NCBI RefSeq assembly: GCF_023898315.1
Contig: NC_064616.1
Span: 289,691,205 to 289,755,204, forward strand
Length of the DNA stretch: 64,000 nucleotides
Reading direction: 5' to 3'
Source: Schistocerca nitens
Taxonomy: Eukaryota > Arthropoda > Insecta > Orthoptera > Acrididae
The notes below the pieces were generated by a model. The model was given only the letters and a program-made list of their open reading frames with translations, searched no databases and was not told the origin of the DNA. Both the position numbers and the translations under genes were made by a program. Shown in pieces: positions 10,837 through 22,204 of the stretch. Each line of letters starts with the position of its first letter. Within the stretch, counting starts at the first letter, position 1.

Positions 10837-11432
10837 CAAGTAGGGGGTTCAACATACTGTGTTGGATTCATTATGTGGTGATAATGCTTACCCCAGCTGT
10901 CCGTCTCATTTTTCGTGTTTCCTGAGGCAGTTAAGCTCTTCTCCTATCCTATCTGTAGTTTATAAGTGGATCAGAGACATTCTATCTTCAACTTTCATGT
11001 GATTTTGTACAGCAGGATACTTTAGGATATGAATATTTTAGAAAAAGTCTCTCCAGTGTTATCTATGTATATTGTATTGTGTTAGTGATAAGTAATGGAA
11101 TCATAAGAGGATGGAAGGAAAGGCAAAAAACAGCAGTGGCATTTGGCAAAAATTTGTGAGATACTGTGTTTATTCTGGTTTTATGAAATATGATGGAAGT
11201 AAACTGTTGTCATGGTTAAAGAATTTCTGTCAAACAAAGAGGTAAGGTAAAAATAAAATGAAAGTTGTCAGCATGTAAGGAGGAGAATATCTGAAATAAT
11301 CAGCTCTTGTGCAAAATTAGTATAATTTGGTGCAGCAACAAAGGAAATATGCACTAAAAACCATCTTGAATACTGGGTATTAATATTAATTGTGGTATAA
11401 TAAAAGTGGTTGTGTTCAGTACAGTCAGTATA
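10837..11432. other. Non-coding DNA, no gene seen
   Basis: AT-rich; no supported ORF, terminal repeats or tRNA boxes. Confidence 0.5.
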
Positions 11433-12110
11433 TGTTGTTGTTGTTGTGGTTTTCAGTCCTGAGACTGGTTTGATGCAGCTCTCCATGCTACTCTATCCTG
11501 TGCAAGCTTCTTCATCTCCCAGTACTTACTGCAACCTACATCCTTCTGAATCTGCTTAGTGTATTCATCTCTTGATATTCATACAAGTGGCTCTCTTTTC
11601 TCCAAAGGTCTCGTTAATTTTCCTGTATGCAGTATCTATCTTACCCCTAGTGAGATGAGCCTCTACATCCTTACATTTGTCCTCTAGCCATCCCTGCTTA
11701 CCCATTTTGCACTTCGTGTCGATCTCATTTTTGAGACGTTTGTATTCCTTTCTGCCTGCTTCATTTACTGCATTTTTATATTTTCTCCTTTCATCAGTTA
11801 AATTCAATATATCTTCTGTTACCCAAGGATTTCTACTAGCCCTCGTCTTTTTACCTACTTGATCCTCTGCTGCCTTCACTACTTCATCCCTCAGAGCTAC
11901 CCATTCTTCTTCTTCTGTATTTCTTTCCCCCATCCCTGTCAATTGTTCCCTTATGCTCTTCCTGGAACTCTGTACAACCTCTGGTTCTTTCAGTTTATCC
12001 AGACCCCATCTGCTTAAATTCCCACCTTTTTGCAGTTTCTTCAGTTTTAATCTACAGTTCATAACCCATTGCCGATAAAATTTTATTAAATAATTTTCCC
12101 ATTCATAATG
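11433..12110 (-). mobile_element. Internally deleted copy of LINE A
   Basis: The left end is the reverse complement of the LINE A 3' terminus, including the (CAA)n tail and the last 130 coding bases. At about 11576 the match to copy A breaks, and the next minus-strand ORF (11565-12134) encodes the region upstream of RT: VTEDILNLTDERRKYKN, GRKEYKRLKNEID and KINETFGEK, typical of the linker between LINE endonuclease and RT. The whole RT is therefore missing by an internal deletion. No clear TSD was found. Confidence 0.75.
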
Positions 12111-12555
12111 TGCGGCCGTAGCCGGCTTGGGCACACTGTGGTGGAAGGTGCTGGCCGGAAGACCGTGGTTGGCACATTCCTGCCACGTGCTCCCTGGTCA
12201 GACTCTAGTCCCACGGGTTGGTTGCGCTGACGAGGGTACGCTACTAGCAAGGCGCGTTGGCGGAATCAACCCTCCAATCAAAGACTAGTCGTATGTTCAT
12301 GTGAGGACATGGCTGGCAGCGGCAAGAGCAGCTTGGAAACAGCTCCACGCTCTCTTTGCTTCAGACCTCGGCCCCGAGTAGTCACTCCTCTAGCCTCTGC
12401 CACTCTCCTCAAACCTCCTGTTGAACAGACGGCAACCCCTCTTGGGGCTGCTCAGCCCTACGTAGGCACCCATGTACCATCGTTACATGAATAAACAGAG
12501 TCCATTCCAACTTCATTATTTTCATTTTTGCATCGCCCACCGCTCCTGACCTCTA
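12109..12555 (+). repeat. Probable solo LTR
   Basis: An abrupt GC-rich block starting TGTGCGGCC and ending near CCTGACA, bordered by AT-rich DNA. It contains ATGAATAAACAGAG (poly(A)-like signal, 12487-12500) about 60 bases before the end, as in an R-U5 region. No second copy and no clear TSD are visible, so classification rests on TG/CA termini, composition and the signal position. Confidence 0.4.
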
Positions 12556-13069
12556 TCCTGACAAACAGGATATATAAAGGCCTGATTTTTGGTCCTGAGT
12601 CAGGCAGTCCACGACCAATTTTCAGACGAGAAACCTGTACTGGTTAGATCAACAATGGTGCATCAACTTAACCATGAAACAAGTGTAACACAAATAGGCC
12701 ATGTGCTGAAACAATGACAGTGTCTGTTCAATAGTGTCACGTGTTCTGTATTATTCTGTAAGAACTGTGTAATTAGGTTTTTACTGTGCATAGATGTTCA
12801 ACATTAAACTATTGTAGCAGTATGCAAACTATTAATGAGGCTTATCAAAAGTTAACCATTGGTGAACTGGCCATATAACTGTGTAATATTGCGGGGTTGT
12901 GAACAGGGAAAGTAAAGAACTGAGAAAAGCAACTGTGCAACTATCAGCTACATCATTTACAGTAGTCAGTGTTGAAATTCCATCCCCCATTTTTCAGCCA
13001 CTGTAACAATGCAGTACATCAGCAACAAGGACTATCAACAAATAAACAAAGCATATGAACATCACACAC
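12556..13069. other. Non-coding DNA
   Basis: No gene seen. A GATATATAAAGG TATA-like motif is at 12568 but no ORF follows it. Confidence 0.4.
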
Positions 13070-14160
13070 TATGAACTTCCTTTCCTGCTTGTCTGAGAAA
13101 ATACCCTGCAGTTGCGGATGTATATCGAGGTGTCTAAGTGGGAAACTTGTTGTTTCTTACATAGTGTAACTATTGCCTGAAACTAGAAGGGAAGAACACT
13201 TGTGGGAACATTAAATATCAATGAATGACCTGAGCTCAGTGCTTTCCAGTGTCATACATCCATACAACATCTAAGTGAACCTAGTATATTTGAGATGAAA
13301 ATATGCAGTACTCTGCAGGCTCTTGTTCTAAGTATTTGTTAGGGATAGAACAAAAGTAATGCAAATGGCTACACTGTTAACAGAAATGAGCATAGTAAGT
13401 TACCACTATTCTATCTTATTTGTTTCTATTGCTACATTATTGTAAAAAATTCTGTATGTATTAAGTTCCTTTTTATATCAGTACATATTGACTTTCCTTC
13501 TTGGGGAAGCCATAGGTCGCTTAATATTCTCTGTTAACCTAGTTCTTAAACGAGCTATTCAATTTATAACACACTTAACTATATCAATGAAGAACTCATT
13601 GTAATAGAGTGAATACTGTGTTATAAAATTATGTTTAATATCCACCTCAGATATGCCTAATTTTAATCTGATTTCACTTTATGTGACAACTGATAGATGT
13701 GTGGATGAAACATTACTGCAAGTATGTGTTAACCCACTTAGTCTCTATTATCCTCTTCCTTCCACAGGTATTTCAAAAAATTTGCTACTGTTTTAAATGT
13801 GTCGTGCATATCTGTAAGTGAAGAGTTTGTTGCTTCATACTTAGCATATCAAATGCATGTATCCAAACCACCAACTTTCTCATTGTATTACTTAACAATA
13901 CACATTGTTACCATTCTCTTGTTGCGTATTCAGCATGGTTTAATTAAACTGCTGCCTACTTTTACACTTTACCTTGAAATGTGCAAAGCAATGAGGTGTG
14001 ATAGTTCATCCTTATCATCAGTGCATAGATATAATACTTAAACACTGATACCAAACATCTATCAGAAAAAATCTGATCATGATTATTCAGATTCCTGAGA
14101 TGAACTGTACTAGTCATATTGTATTCTTTTTTTGTAAGGAGATAGTGTAGTAGATCAGAC
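13070..14160. repeat. Old long repeat, unit 2
   Basis: Colinear with 24020-24120 (GCAGTACTCTGCA, GTTACCACTATTCT), with 63230-63560 (TTGCTTCATAC, CTTTACCT) and with 14860-15230 (CTTTACCTTGAAAT, AAAGCAATG). Low identity but ordered matches. Small ORFs here show no family resemblance. Confidence 0.6.
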
Positions 14161-14859
14161 AATAACTCATCGTCAAGAGTACATCACATGGTGCAGTTGC
14201 GGTATTGTAGATGATATTCCATGTTCTAGATTTCAACTGAGTTGCTTTTGTTTTCTGCTCTGACTTTAAGGCCCTTGTTCAATTAGATTTGTTTTGACTG
14301 GGATTACACCCACTCTGACACAGTACAATGTTCTCCAAAGCTTCTAACTTGATATATTGCCACTGAGCATCTCTTGTGAGACAGGGTAGTCCTTGGGTTT
14401 GGCTCTAAGAAATGTGTTGTAGGATTTAAGTATGCCAGCACATAAAGCTCTGTTTAGGCACTCTTCAGAAGTCTGTTTACATTTTTCTATGTGCTTATAT
14501 GCAGTGCTTCAGGATTTGGATCTGAGAATACAGCTGCTTTAGGTAGCTTCCTTAGTCATGCATCCTATGGCTAATCTGCTTGTGTCAGTTAGGACTGTAT
14601 GACTTTTGGGCATGTGCACAATTGGACCATATGGGAGATACATATTGCACCATGGAGAAGCAAAATGATTGGATAGTTGTTTTTAATCCATTTGGTCTTA
14701 CTCCCGATTTACTATTTGCTAGTTGCCTCAAGATATTCCTGGCATCAACCTTTTTGGTGGCTCATCTTGCAATGACATTTGTATGTCAGTGATATGTCCA
14801 AAATGACATCCTGTTATGTTGCTATGAGTGTGTATTCCAGTATTCCAAGTTGCTGCCAT
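14161..14859. other. Non-coding DNA
   Basis: No supported gene or element. Confidence 0.4.
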
Positions 14860-15550
14860 TCCATGTGACAGTGAGCTTCCTGTTTGCCTTTTTCTGAGCA
14901 AATGTGGAAAGTGCTAACTCTCTCACTGTACAATTAACCTCAGCCATTCTCTTGTTGCAGGGTCATTTTGGTTGGGAAATACTATCTACTTTTCCTCTTT
15001 ACCTTGAAATACATAAAGCAATGCCATGTGAGAGCATGTCATTATTGTTTGCGAATTGATGAAAGATTTAAAGATGGATATCAACCACCTGTCAGTAAAT
15101 CCTCATCATCAATATTTGGGTTTCTGAGGTGAAAACTTATCAATATTCATGGATAGAGTATTATAAAATCTGCTCTGTTCTGTAATTATCTTCTTATATA
15201 AGAAGATGGCATAACAAAGGAGTCATTAACAGAATTGCTGCCTAAATCTGAACATATTAATTGGAGTGAAATAGGAAAAATTTTGGCAGCATTCCAAATC
15301 TGTGAGTTTTGTGGCTTAATACTTAAGTTTCACATCTCCACATACTTCAAAGTAAATTTTGCACGGAGACAATGTCTCTGTAATGCACATTTAGTAAACA
15401 ATGAACTCATATTAATCCACCATTTTCACATTGATTGTAAATTACACATTGTTATAAATAATGCATAAGAGAAATGATTGTAGTCTCATAACACTGAATT
15501 TATTTGATGAAGATTATTGTCACAGTAAATTCACATGTAGACTCAACTAC
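14860..15550. repeat. Old long repeat, part of unit 3
   Basis: Repeats the order seen in 13860-14160, including CTTTACCTTGAAAT, AAAGCAATG and a TTTCTGAG box. Interrupted at 15563 by the tRNA-like array; host sequence resumes at 17649. Confidence 0.55.
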
Positions 15551-15706
15551 TTCATGAGTCAATACGAAGATAGTAACTTGTTCTCGAAAGAACAATTACT
15601 GATGATGACCGTGCAGCTTTACCCTGGAATAAATGATGACTAACTGACAACCTCAGCTGCCGACAGGTGTTGTTGTTACACCTCACTTTGGACAGCTGAA
15701 AATGTG

Positions 15707-15781
15707 TGCCCCGACTGGGACTCGAACCCGGGATCTCCTGCTTACATGGCAGATGCTCTATCCATCTGAGCCACCGAGGAC
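15707..15781 (-). other. tRNA-like segment, array unit 1
   Basis: Cloverleaf-capable: D arm GGCTCAG, anticodon loop CATGTAA (TGT at the anticodon position, but A instead of U at 33), and B box GGTTCGAGTCC. The acceptor stem pairs with one weak first position. More likely a SINE-type tRNA derivative than a working gene. Confidence 0.6.
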
Positions 15782-16140
15782 ACAGATGAATAGCGCGACT
15801 GCAGGGACTTATCCCTTGCATGCTCCCCATGAGACTTACATTCCCAACTGTCCACAATACATATGTATTGTACCTTATAGACATTTGCCCACCCACTCAT
15901 TACTCGCGCATGCTTTGGCGATTCCCGTAAGAGTTTGGGCAACCTGTGCGCATTCACACAGACGAAGGTCAGTGTCTGGGTAGCCTTATCTATATATACG
16001 AAGACAGTAACTTGTTCTTGAAAGAACAATTACTGATGATGACCGTGCAGCTTTTCCCTGGAATAAATGATGACTAACTGACAACCTCAGCTGCCGACAG
16101 GTGTTGTTGTTATACCTCGATGTGGACAGCTGAAAATGTG

Positions 16141-16215
16141 TGCCCCGACTGGGACTCGAACCTGGGATCTCCTGCTTACATGGCAGACGCTCTATCCATC
16201 TGAGCCACCAAGGAC
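16141..16215 (-). other. tRNA-like segment, array unit 2
   Basis: Same layout as unit 1 with a few substitutions (CCTGG in place of CCCGG in the T arm, AAGG in the acceptor region). Confidence 0.6.
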
Positions 16216-16578
16216 ACAGATGAATAGTGCGACTGCAGGGACTTATCCATTGCACGCTCCCCGTGAGACTCACATTCCCAACTGTCCCCGATTCTACATA
16301 TGTATTGTACCTTATAGACATTTGCCCACCCACTCATTACTCGCGCACGCTTTGGCGATTCCCGTAAGATTTTGGGCAACCTGTGCGCATTCGCACAGAC
16401 GAAGGTCAATGGCTGGGTAGCCTTTAACTATATATACGAAGACAGTAACTTGTTCTCGAAAGAACAATTACTGATGATGACCGTGCAGCTTTTCCCTGGA
16501 ATAAATGATGACTAACTGACAACCTCAGCTGCCGACAGGTGTTGTTGTTATACCTCGATGTGGACAGCTGAAAATGTG

Positions 16579-16653
16579 TGCCCCGACCGGGACTCGAACC
16601 CGGAATCTCCTGCTTACATGGCAGATGCTCTATCCATCTGAGCCACCGAGGAC
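16579..16653 (-). other. tRNA-like segment, array unit 3
   Basis: Same layout; the T arm and acceptor are closest to a canonical pairing among the minus-strand units. Confidence 0.6.
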
Positions 16654-17049
16654 ACAGATGAATAGTGTGACTGCAGGGACTTATCCTTTGCACGCTCCCC
16701 GTGAGACTCACATTCCCAACTGTCCACGATTCTACAAATGTATTGTACCTTATAGACATTTGCCCACCCACTCATTACTCGCGACGCTTTGGCGATTCCC
16801 GTAAGGGTTTGCGCAACCTGGGCGCATTCGCACAGACGAAGGCTACCAAGCCATTGACCTTCGTCTGTGTGAATGCGCACAGGTTGCCCAAACCCTTACG
16901 GGAATCGCCAAAGCGTGCGCGAGTAATGAGTGGGTTGGCAAATGTCTATAAAGGTACAATACATATGTAGAATCGTGGACAGTTGGGAATGTGAGTCTCA
17001 CGGGTAGCGTGCAATGGATAAGTCCCTGCAGTCGCGCTATTCATCTGTG

Positions 17050-17123
17050 TCCTCGGTGGCTCAGATGGATAGAGCGTCTGCCATGTAAGCAGGAGATCCC
17101 AGGTTCGAGTCCTGGTCGGGGCA
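17050..17123 (+). other. tRNA-like segment, array unit 4 (inverted)
   Basis: Plus-strand counterpart after the orientation switch; A box GGTGGCTCAGATGG and B box GGTTCGAGTCC. Confidence 0.6.
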
Positions 17124-17485
17124 CACATTTTCAGCTGTCCACATCGAGGTGTAACAACAACACCTGTCGGCAGCTGAGGTTGTCAGTTAATCATCATTTA
17201 TTCCAGGGAAAAGCTGCACGGTCATCATCAGTAATTGTTCTTTCGAGAACAAGTTACTGTCTTCGTATATATAGTTAAAGGCTACCCAGACATTGACCTT
17301 CGTCTGTGCGAATGCCCACAGGTTGCCCAAAATCTTACGGGAATCGCCAAAGCGTGCGCAAGTAATGAGTGGGTGGGCAAATGTCTATAAGGTACAATAT
17401 ATGTAGAATTGTGGACAGTTGGGAATGTGAGTCTCACGGGGAGCGTGCAAGGGATAAGTCCCTGCAGTCGCGCTATTCATCTGTG

Positions 17486-17559
17486 TCCTTGGTGGCTCAG
17501 ATGGATAGAGTGTCTGCCATGTAAGCAGGAGATCCCGGGTTCGAGTCCCGGTCGGGGCA
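17486..17559 (+). other. tRNA-like segment, array unit 5 (inverted)
   Basis: As unit 4, with CCCGG/CCGGG pairing in the T arm. Confidence 0.6.
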
Positions 17560-17648
17560 CACATTTTCAGCTGTCCACATCGAGGTATAACAACAACACC
17601 TGTCGGCAGTTGAGGTTGTCAGTTAGTCATCATTTATTCATGAGTCAA

Positions 17649-17876
17649 GTTGAGCAATCCAGGTAAATGAGACATATTATTTCACACAGTAACAATTCCC
17701 CTCTGAATAACAACATCAATTACATTTCATATTTGCATCCTTTGTTCTGTTGAGACAACACTCTCTTTTAACCCAGTCAGATAATTAATGGCAGCTGTAA
17801 AAGATAGATTTAACAATGTTTTCTAGTAAGGGAGTACGTATAAATTATTCAAAAACTGTCCATTGTGTTGAACATT
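17649..17876. repeat. Old long repeat, continuation of unit 3
   Basis: Resembles 61650-61760 in order: TTTGTTC, GAGACAACA, CTCTTTTAACCCAG against CTCTTCATTTACCCAG, then AGATA. Interrupted by the Tc1-like element that follows. Confidence 0.55.
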
Positions 17877-19080
17877 CATTGAAAAACCAAAGAAACCTGT
17901 TCACCTGTGTAATACCATGTAGGGCCCCCACCAGCATGCAGAAGTGCCTCAACATGACATGGCATGGACTCAACTAATATCTGAAGTAGAGGTGGAGGGA
18001 ACTGATACCATGAATCCTGCAGGGCTGTCCATAAACCCCTAAGAGTACGAGGTCGTGGAGATCTCTTCTGAACAGCACATTGCAAGGCATCCCAGATATG
18101 GTCAATAATGTTCATGTCTGGGAAGTTTGGTGGCCAGTGGAAGTGTTTAAACTCAGAAGAGGGTTCCTGGTGCTAATGTGTAGCAATTCTGGATGTGTGG
18201 GATGTTGTATTGTGCTGCTCGAATTGCCCAAGTCTGTCGGAATGCACAATGGACATGAATGGATGCGCGTCATCAGACAAGATGCTGTAAGAGTTGTATC
18301 TAGACATATCAGAGGTCCCATATTGCTCCAACTGCACACTCCCCACACCATTACAGACCATCCACAAGCTTGAACAGTCCCCTGATGATATGCAGGGCCC
18401 ATGGATTCATGAGGTTGTTTCCATACCTGTGCACGTCCATCCGCTCAATACAATTTGAAATGAGACAAGTCCAACCAGGCAACATGTTTCCAGTCATCAA
18501 GAGTCCAATGTTGATGTTGAAGGGCTCAGGCAAGGCATAAAGCTTTTCGTCTTGTAGCCATTAAGGGTACACGAGTGGGCCTTTGGCTCCAAAAGCCCAT
18601 ATCCATGATATTTCGTTGCACTGTTTGCATGCTGACACTTGTTGTTGGCCCAGTATTGAAATCTATAGCAATTTTCGGAAGAGTTGTACTTCTGTCATGT
18701 TGAATGATTTTCTTCAGACATCAATAGTCCTGTTGTTGCAGGATCCTTTTCCTGCTGCTGCAATGTTGGAGATTTGATGTTTTACTAGACTCCTGATAAT
18801 CATGGTACACTTGTGAAATGCTCGTATGGGAAAATCCCCACTTCATCACTACCTCAGAGATGCTGTGATCCCATCACTTGTGTACCGACTATAACACCAC
18901 GTTCAAACTCACTTAAACCTTGATAACCTGCTATTGTAGGAACAGTAACCAATCTAACAACTGCGCCAGACACTTGTTGTCTTATATAGGCGTTGCCGAT
19001 CACAGTGCCATATTCTGGCTGTTTACGTATATCTGTATTTGAATACGCGTGCCTATACCAGTTTCTTTGGCACTTCAGTG
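17877..19080 (-). pseudogene. Tc1-like element with decayed transposase
   Basis: The right end reads CCAGTTTCTTTGGCACTTCAGTG followed by TA; the left end CATTGAAAAACCAAAGAAAC is its degenerate inverse. About 1.2 kb lies between, the size of a Tc1 element. Minus-strand fragments show the C-terminus (a degraded catalytic-Glu block, NIIDHIWDALQCAV, then WTALQDSW and a LLHAGGGPTWY end) and mutated upstream boxes. Many stops. The same family is present as a 5' half at 35596-36071. Confidence 0.8.
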
Positions 19081-19082
19081 TA

Positions 19083-19366
19083 TTTAATGCTTGTTTGTGT
19101 TTGAATAATTAGTAATGCTTCAGACCAGTGACTCAGATGATAGAACATTTACCTGGAGTTCTGAGAAACAATTCGTGTTGAACTCTTTCAGTGTGCATAT
19201 GAAGATTTGGAGTTCTCAACAGTGTATCTTAACTAGTTAATGCCTTCTGATGTACTTTTGCATAGTGATACACCATTCCATCCACTGTAACTATAAGTTG
19301 GCTGATAGATAGTAAAGTCTTACATGCAAAACCAGCTATTATTGAAGTCTTTTAAAAGTTCAATTA
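19083..19366. repeat. Old long repeat, continuation
   Basis: Matches 62140-62230 in order: AAGTAATGCTT-type word, TTAGTAATGCTTCAGA against TTAGTCATGCTTCAGA. No gene. Confidence 0.5.
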
Positions 19367-19709
19367 ATAACCAATGGCCTTACTACAGTGGTTACTGTGG
19401 TTCCCGAGAAATCACTGAAGTTAAGCATTGTCAGTCTTGGCTAACACTTGGATAGTTTACTGTCCTGGTCTGCTGAGTGATTTTGGCAAGCATAATACAT
19501 TCAGCCCTTGTGAGGCCAATTGACGAGCTACTTGACTGAAAAGTAGCGACACAGGTTACAAAAACTGACAATAGCTAGGAGAGCGGTGTGCCTACCACAA
19601 GCCCTTCGGTACTGGCATATGGTGACTTCTAATGGCTGAGGATGACATGGCAGCTGGTCGGTACCATTGGGTCTTCAAGGCCAGTCAGGGCAATGTTTAT
19701 TTGTTTGTT
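19367..19709 (+). mobile_element. 5S rRNA-derived SINE (SINE3 type)
   Basis: The head copies internal 5S rRNA promoter sequence: ATCACTGAAGTTAAGCA, then a TTGGCTAACACTTGGAT segment matching the 5S GGTTAGTACTTGGATGG region. The tail ends in TGTTTATTTGTTTGTTT. An imperfect 16-bp TSD, TTTAAAAG(T/G)TCAATTA, lies at 19351-19366 and 19710-19725. A second, inverted copy is at 61759-62085. Confidence 0.85.
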
Positions 19710-19736
19710 TTTAAAAGGTCAATTATGAAATTAATT

Positions 19737-19930
19737 TGTGGAAGTAGGTACAATGGCTTAAATGAATATGCTAAGATTCCACATGTAGAGATAAGCACTT
19801 TCATGATCAGCTTGATATCACTATAGATAAACACACAGTCACTCAAATTCAAAAGTTCACAACAGACTGAAGGTCCGTGCGCTATCTCTTGCAAACCCCA
19901 AAAATGGCACTCCAAAGATAGGTCACTCGA
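19737..19930 (-). repeat. 3' LTR of the minus-strand gypsy (truncated)
   Basis: Parallel to 22534-22727 with about 20 differences. It stops abruptly at the RT fragment, so its inner end is missing. Confidence 0.75.
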
Positions 19931-20147
19931 CAGGCATCAGAATTTGATGATATGCTTTCTTGCAATCTACCACCCTGAACATTTTAGAACCACTCAGTTG
20001 TTGTGCAAAGTCCTGTATATGGGGGACTGGGTAATTGTCCAAAATAGTTCTATTGTTTAGTCTATGGTAATCCCCACAGAGTCTGAATGAGCCATCTTTT
20101 TTGAAACGACTTAAATTGCTGATGACCAATCGCTGGATGAGATGCAA
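19923..20147 (-). pseudogene. pol: Gypsy RT fragment
   Basis: Encodes the start of the RT palm: FKKDGSFRLCGDYHRLNNRT, DNYPVPHIQDF, then MFRVVDCKKAYHQI carrying the first catalytic Asp. The YxDD half is absent. Read on the minus strand after the protease remnant further right; the 3' part was deleted up to the LTR. Confidence 0.85.
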
Positions 20148-20310
20148 ACAATCCCTGCAGTTAATAGTTCCTGAATAATAGACTTAGCAATCTTGAGTTT
20201 ATGAGGGTTGAGTCTCCAAGCTTTATGTAAAACAGGGGGTCCTTCAGTAGTGTTCAATTTATGAGACCCACCACTGGTGACAGCCAAAATACTTCACGGC
20301 CGGGTGAGGG

Positions 20311-20465
20311 AAATATGGAAATTTGTGGTAAAGACTGTGGGACCAAACTGCTGAGGTCATTGGTCCCAGGGCTTATGCACTACTTAATCTAACTTCTGCT
20401 AAGGATAACACACACACCCATGCCCAAGGGACGCCTCAGACCGCACGGCTACCCTGTGCAGTGCT
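20311..20465 (-). mobile_element. tRNA-type SINE, reverse orientation
   Basis: Carries the tail shared by other SINEs here in reverse (GGGACCAAACTGCTGAGGTC, then CTAAGGA, ACACACACCCATGCCC). A 9-bp TSD GGGTGAGGG lies at 20302-20310 and 20466-20474. It sits inside the gypsy element and is younger than it. Confidence 0.8.
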
Positions 20466-20859
20466 GGGTGAGGGGATCCCACTATTCACTAGATGAAGCA
20501 GGAATGCTGACCTTAATATCATCCATCACATGTTGGGCTGTGTCGGTGGTGTGTGCTGTGAAGGCTTGCATCTGGCGATGTCGAGGGCATGAGTAGTATC
20601 CTCGACGAGTTGTCGTAACATGGCTTGATTAGTTCAGAGGTAGTTAATCTGTTGGCATTGAACTAGAATGTTACAAGTTGCACTCGTGAGTTTAGCTGTA
20701 AGCAGAACACACTCGGCTGTCAAAGAGCTAATAGAACTGTCACAAAGGGGTGGAGGTCACGCTCGAGAGGCGGAAGTGAAAGGAATAGTCATATCAATAG
20801 GTAGGTGACACTAGGTATTGTCTGACGTATTGACAGAAAACAAGTGCTGGCGTAGGAAA

Positions 20860-21231
20860 TCAATGCCTAGCCCTGGGTAACTGACTTATGATATGTGGAA
20901 TGTCCATGGAAACTGTGGATAGTTTCAACGTGAGTGGAGCTGTACCAAGCCTGTTGATGTCTGAATTGTTTGTGGTCCGTAGTAATGCAGTCAAAGGTCG
21001 CAGATTTGGAGGTGCAAGTGAAGGGGCAATGATGCTTGTGTCAGCCCCACTGTCATCCAAAAACGTTTGGTTGGTGGTAGCATCGTGGACATAGAAGCAT
21101 CCGCCGACAGGTGAGGCGATATGTGCTGACTGCTCACGAATGTGGCGCTGCGTACTTTTTGTGCGAGATGAGGCACCTAATGCATCTTGCGTTGCGTGTT
21201 TTCTTCCACACACGGTGAGTGACAGTTGCAA
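20860..21231 (-). pseudogene. pol: Gypsy protease fragment
   Basis: Contains FLDDSGADTSII, the retropepsin active-site motif with DSG, followed by a substrate-flap-like stretch with LRTTNNSDI and LGTAPLTLKL. Framed by gag to its right and RT to its left on the minus strand, as in gypsy elements. Its 3' continuation toward RT is broken. Confidence 0.75.
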
Positions 21232-21373
21232 GGGGCGTCACTGAATGTAGCATGAAACCAGCATAAGGGATAACGTGGGTGTGATTCAGTGGCTGTTGTA
21301 GTACGTAGGTTGCTGCGCTGCGCATCACCCGAGGCTGCAGTGGGGGCAGGCTGCAGCATATGAGGTTCATGGC

Positions 21374-22204
21374 TTAGGTCGCCAGATGAAAGCACTCACA
21401 CTGGCTACCTGGACGAGCGCGTCCGATAGCGGGTGGTGGAGGGGGCAGTACTGTGCTAATGTCACTTGACTGAGTAGAGAAAGTTGAAATATGAAATGAA
21501 AGTTTGCGCCAGTGAATTATCTTGAAAGTGCAGTCTGCCACTAACAATTTCTCATCCAGTGAGCTTGATGTGAGGGGCAAGAGTTGCAGTTTTAATGTTT
21601 TTGGGAGTTTCCTTAACCAGATCGACCACAGTGCTGCATCTGGCAGAAAGTCACGTGTTGCAAGGGCACGTAGATGACGCCACAGTGTGGAGGGAGTAAG
21701 GTCGCCTAAATGTTCCTTGTGAATAATTTGGTGAATGATCTCATAAGATAATAGTGACAATGTTCACAGATAATCAGATTCCTCGGAGTGGACACCAGTA
21801 GCATGAAAAAGAGAGTCCGCCAGTGCAAACCAAATACACCGCTGGTCCTTTACAGATGTAGGCAATTTCGGAAATTTGGCATGCAGGACGTCCGATAACC
21901 CAGTGTTACTTGGGGGTTGATTGCCCGTAACTGTTTTTTTGGTAGTGGTAACACTGGGGAGAGGGGGACGTGGGGTCCCAGAAACTTGACTGGGAAGGTG
22001 AGGCTCCTGTTGCAGCCGGGGCCTCAGGAAATGTTGTGATGAGGTAGTAGCAACTCCCATATCAATAATGCACTGCTTGGAATTTCGCAGTAGGCATGGG
22101 AGAGAGTTGTAGTTTGGTTGGAAATGCGACTGGCGCGTGCGGCACAGCAGATTCAACCTTGGCTGAGGTAGGACAGTGTGGCTTGGCAAACTGATGTTGT
22201 ACAA
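21374..22204 (-). pseudogene. gag: Gypsy gag fragment
   Basis: Two minus-strand frames together give a gypsy capsid-like gag. The first (21764-22204) ends with FALADSLFHATGVHSEESDY, the WF-x-x-x-E-x-x-F-type box. The second (21374-21760) has LGDLTPSTLWRHLRAL and LWLRKLP-type sequence with the DEKLLVAD region of the major homology-like area. The frame break near 21762 separates them. No zinc knuckle is visible, which is usual for some insect gypsy families. Confidence 0.7.

Larger units (their letters stand above)
15563..17636. mobile_element. Inverted array of five tRNA-like repeat units inserted as one block
   Basis: Three direct units of 434-438 bp start at 15563, 15997 and 16435. Near 16850 the orientation flips, and two inverted units follow (about 16853-17281 and 17282-17636). 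The whole 2.07-kb block is flanked by a 12-bp TSD, TTCATGAGTCAA, at 15551-15562 and 17637-17648. Each unit has a tRNA-like segment and about 350 bp of other sequence. The fifth unit is truncated against the TSD with short microhomology, so the two ends are not matching terminal repeats. Confidence 0.85.

Noticed and set aside
13799..14041. Candidate 80-codon host gene in the old long repeat
   Set aside because: The reading frame is not kept in the related copies at 14.9-15.2 and 63.3-63.5 kb.
15707..15781. Functional tRNA-Thr(TGT) genes
   Set aside because: Position 33 is A rather than U and all five copies are embedded in the same mobile unit.
15563..17636. CRISPR-like or rDNA-type array
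   Set aside because: Unit length, inverted orientation, the tRNA-like content and a single TSD fit a retroposed composite; a CRISPR array is not expected in animal DNA.
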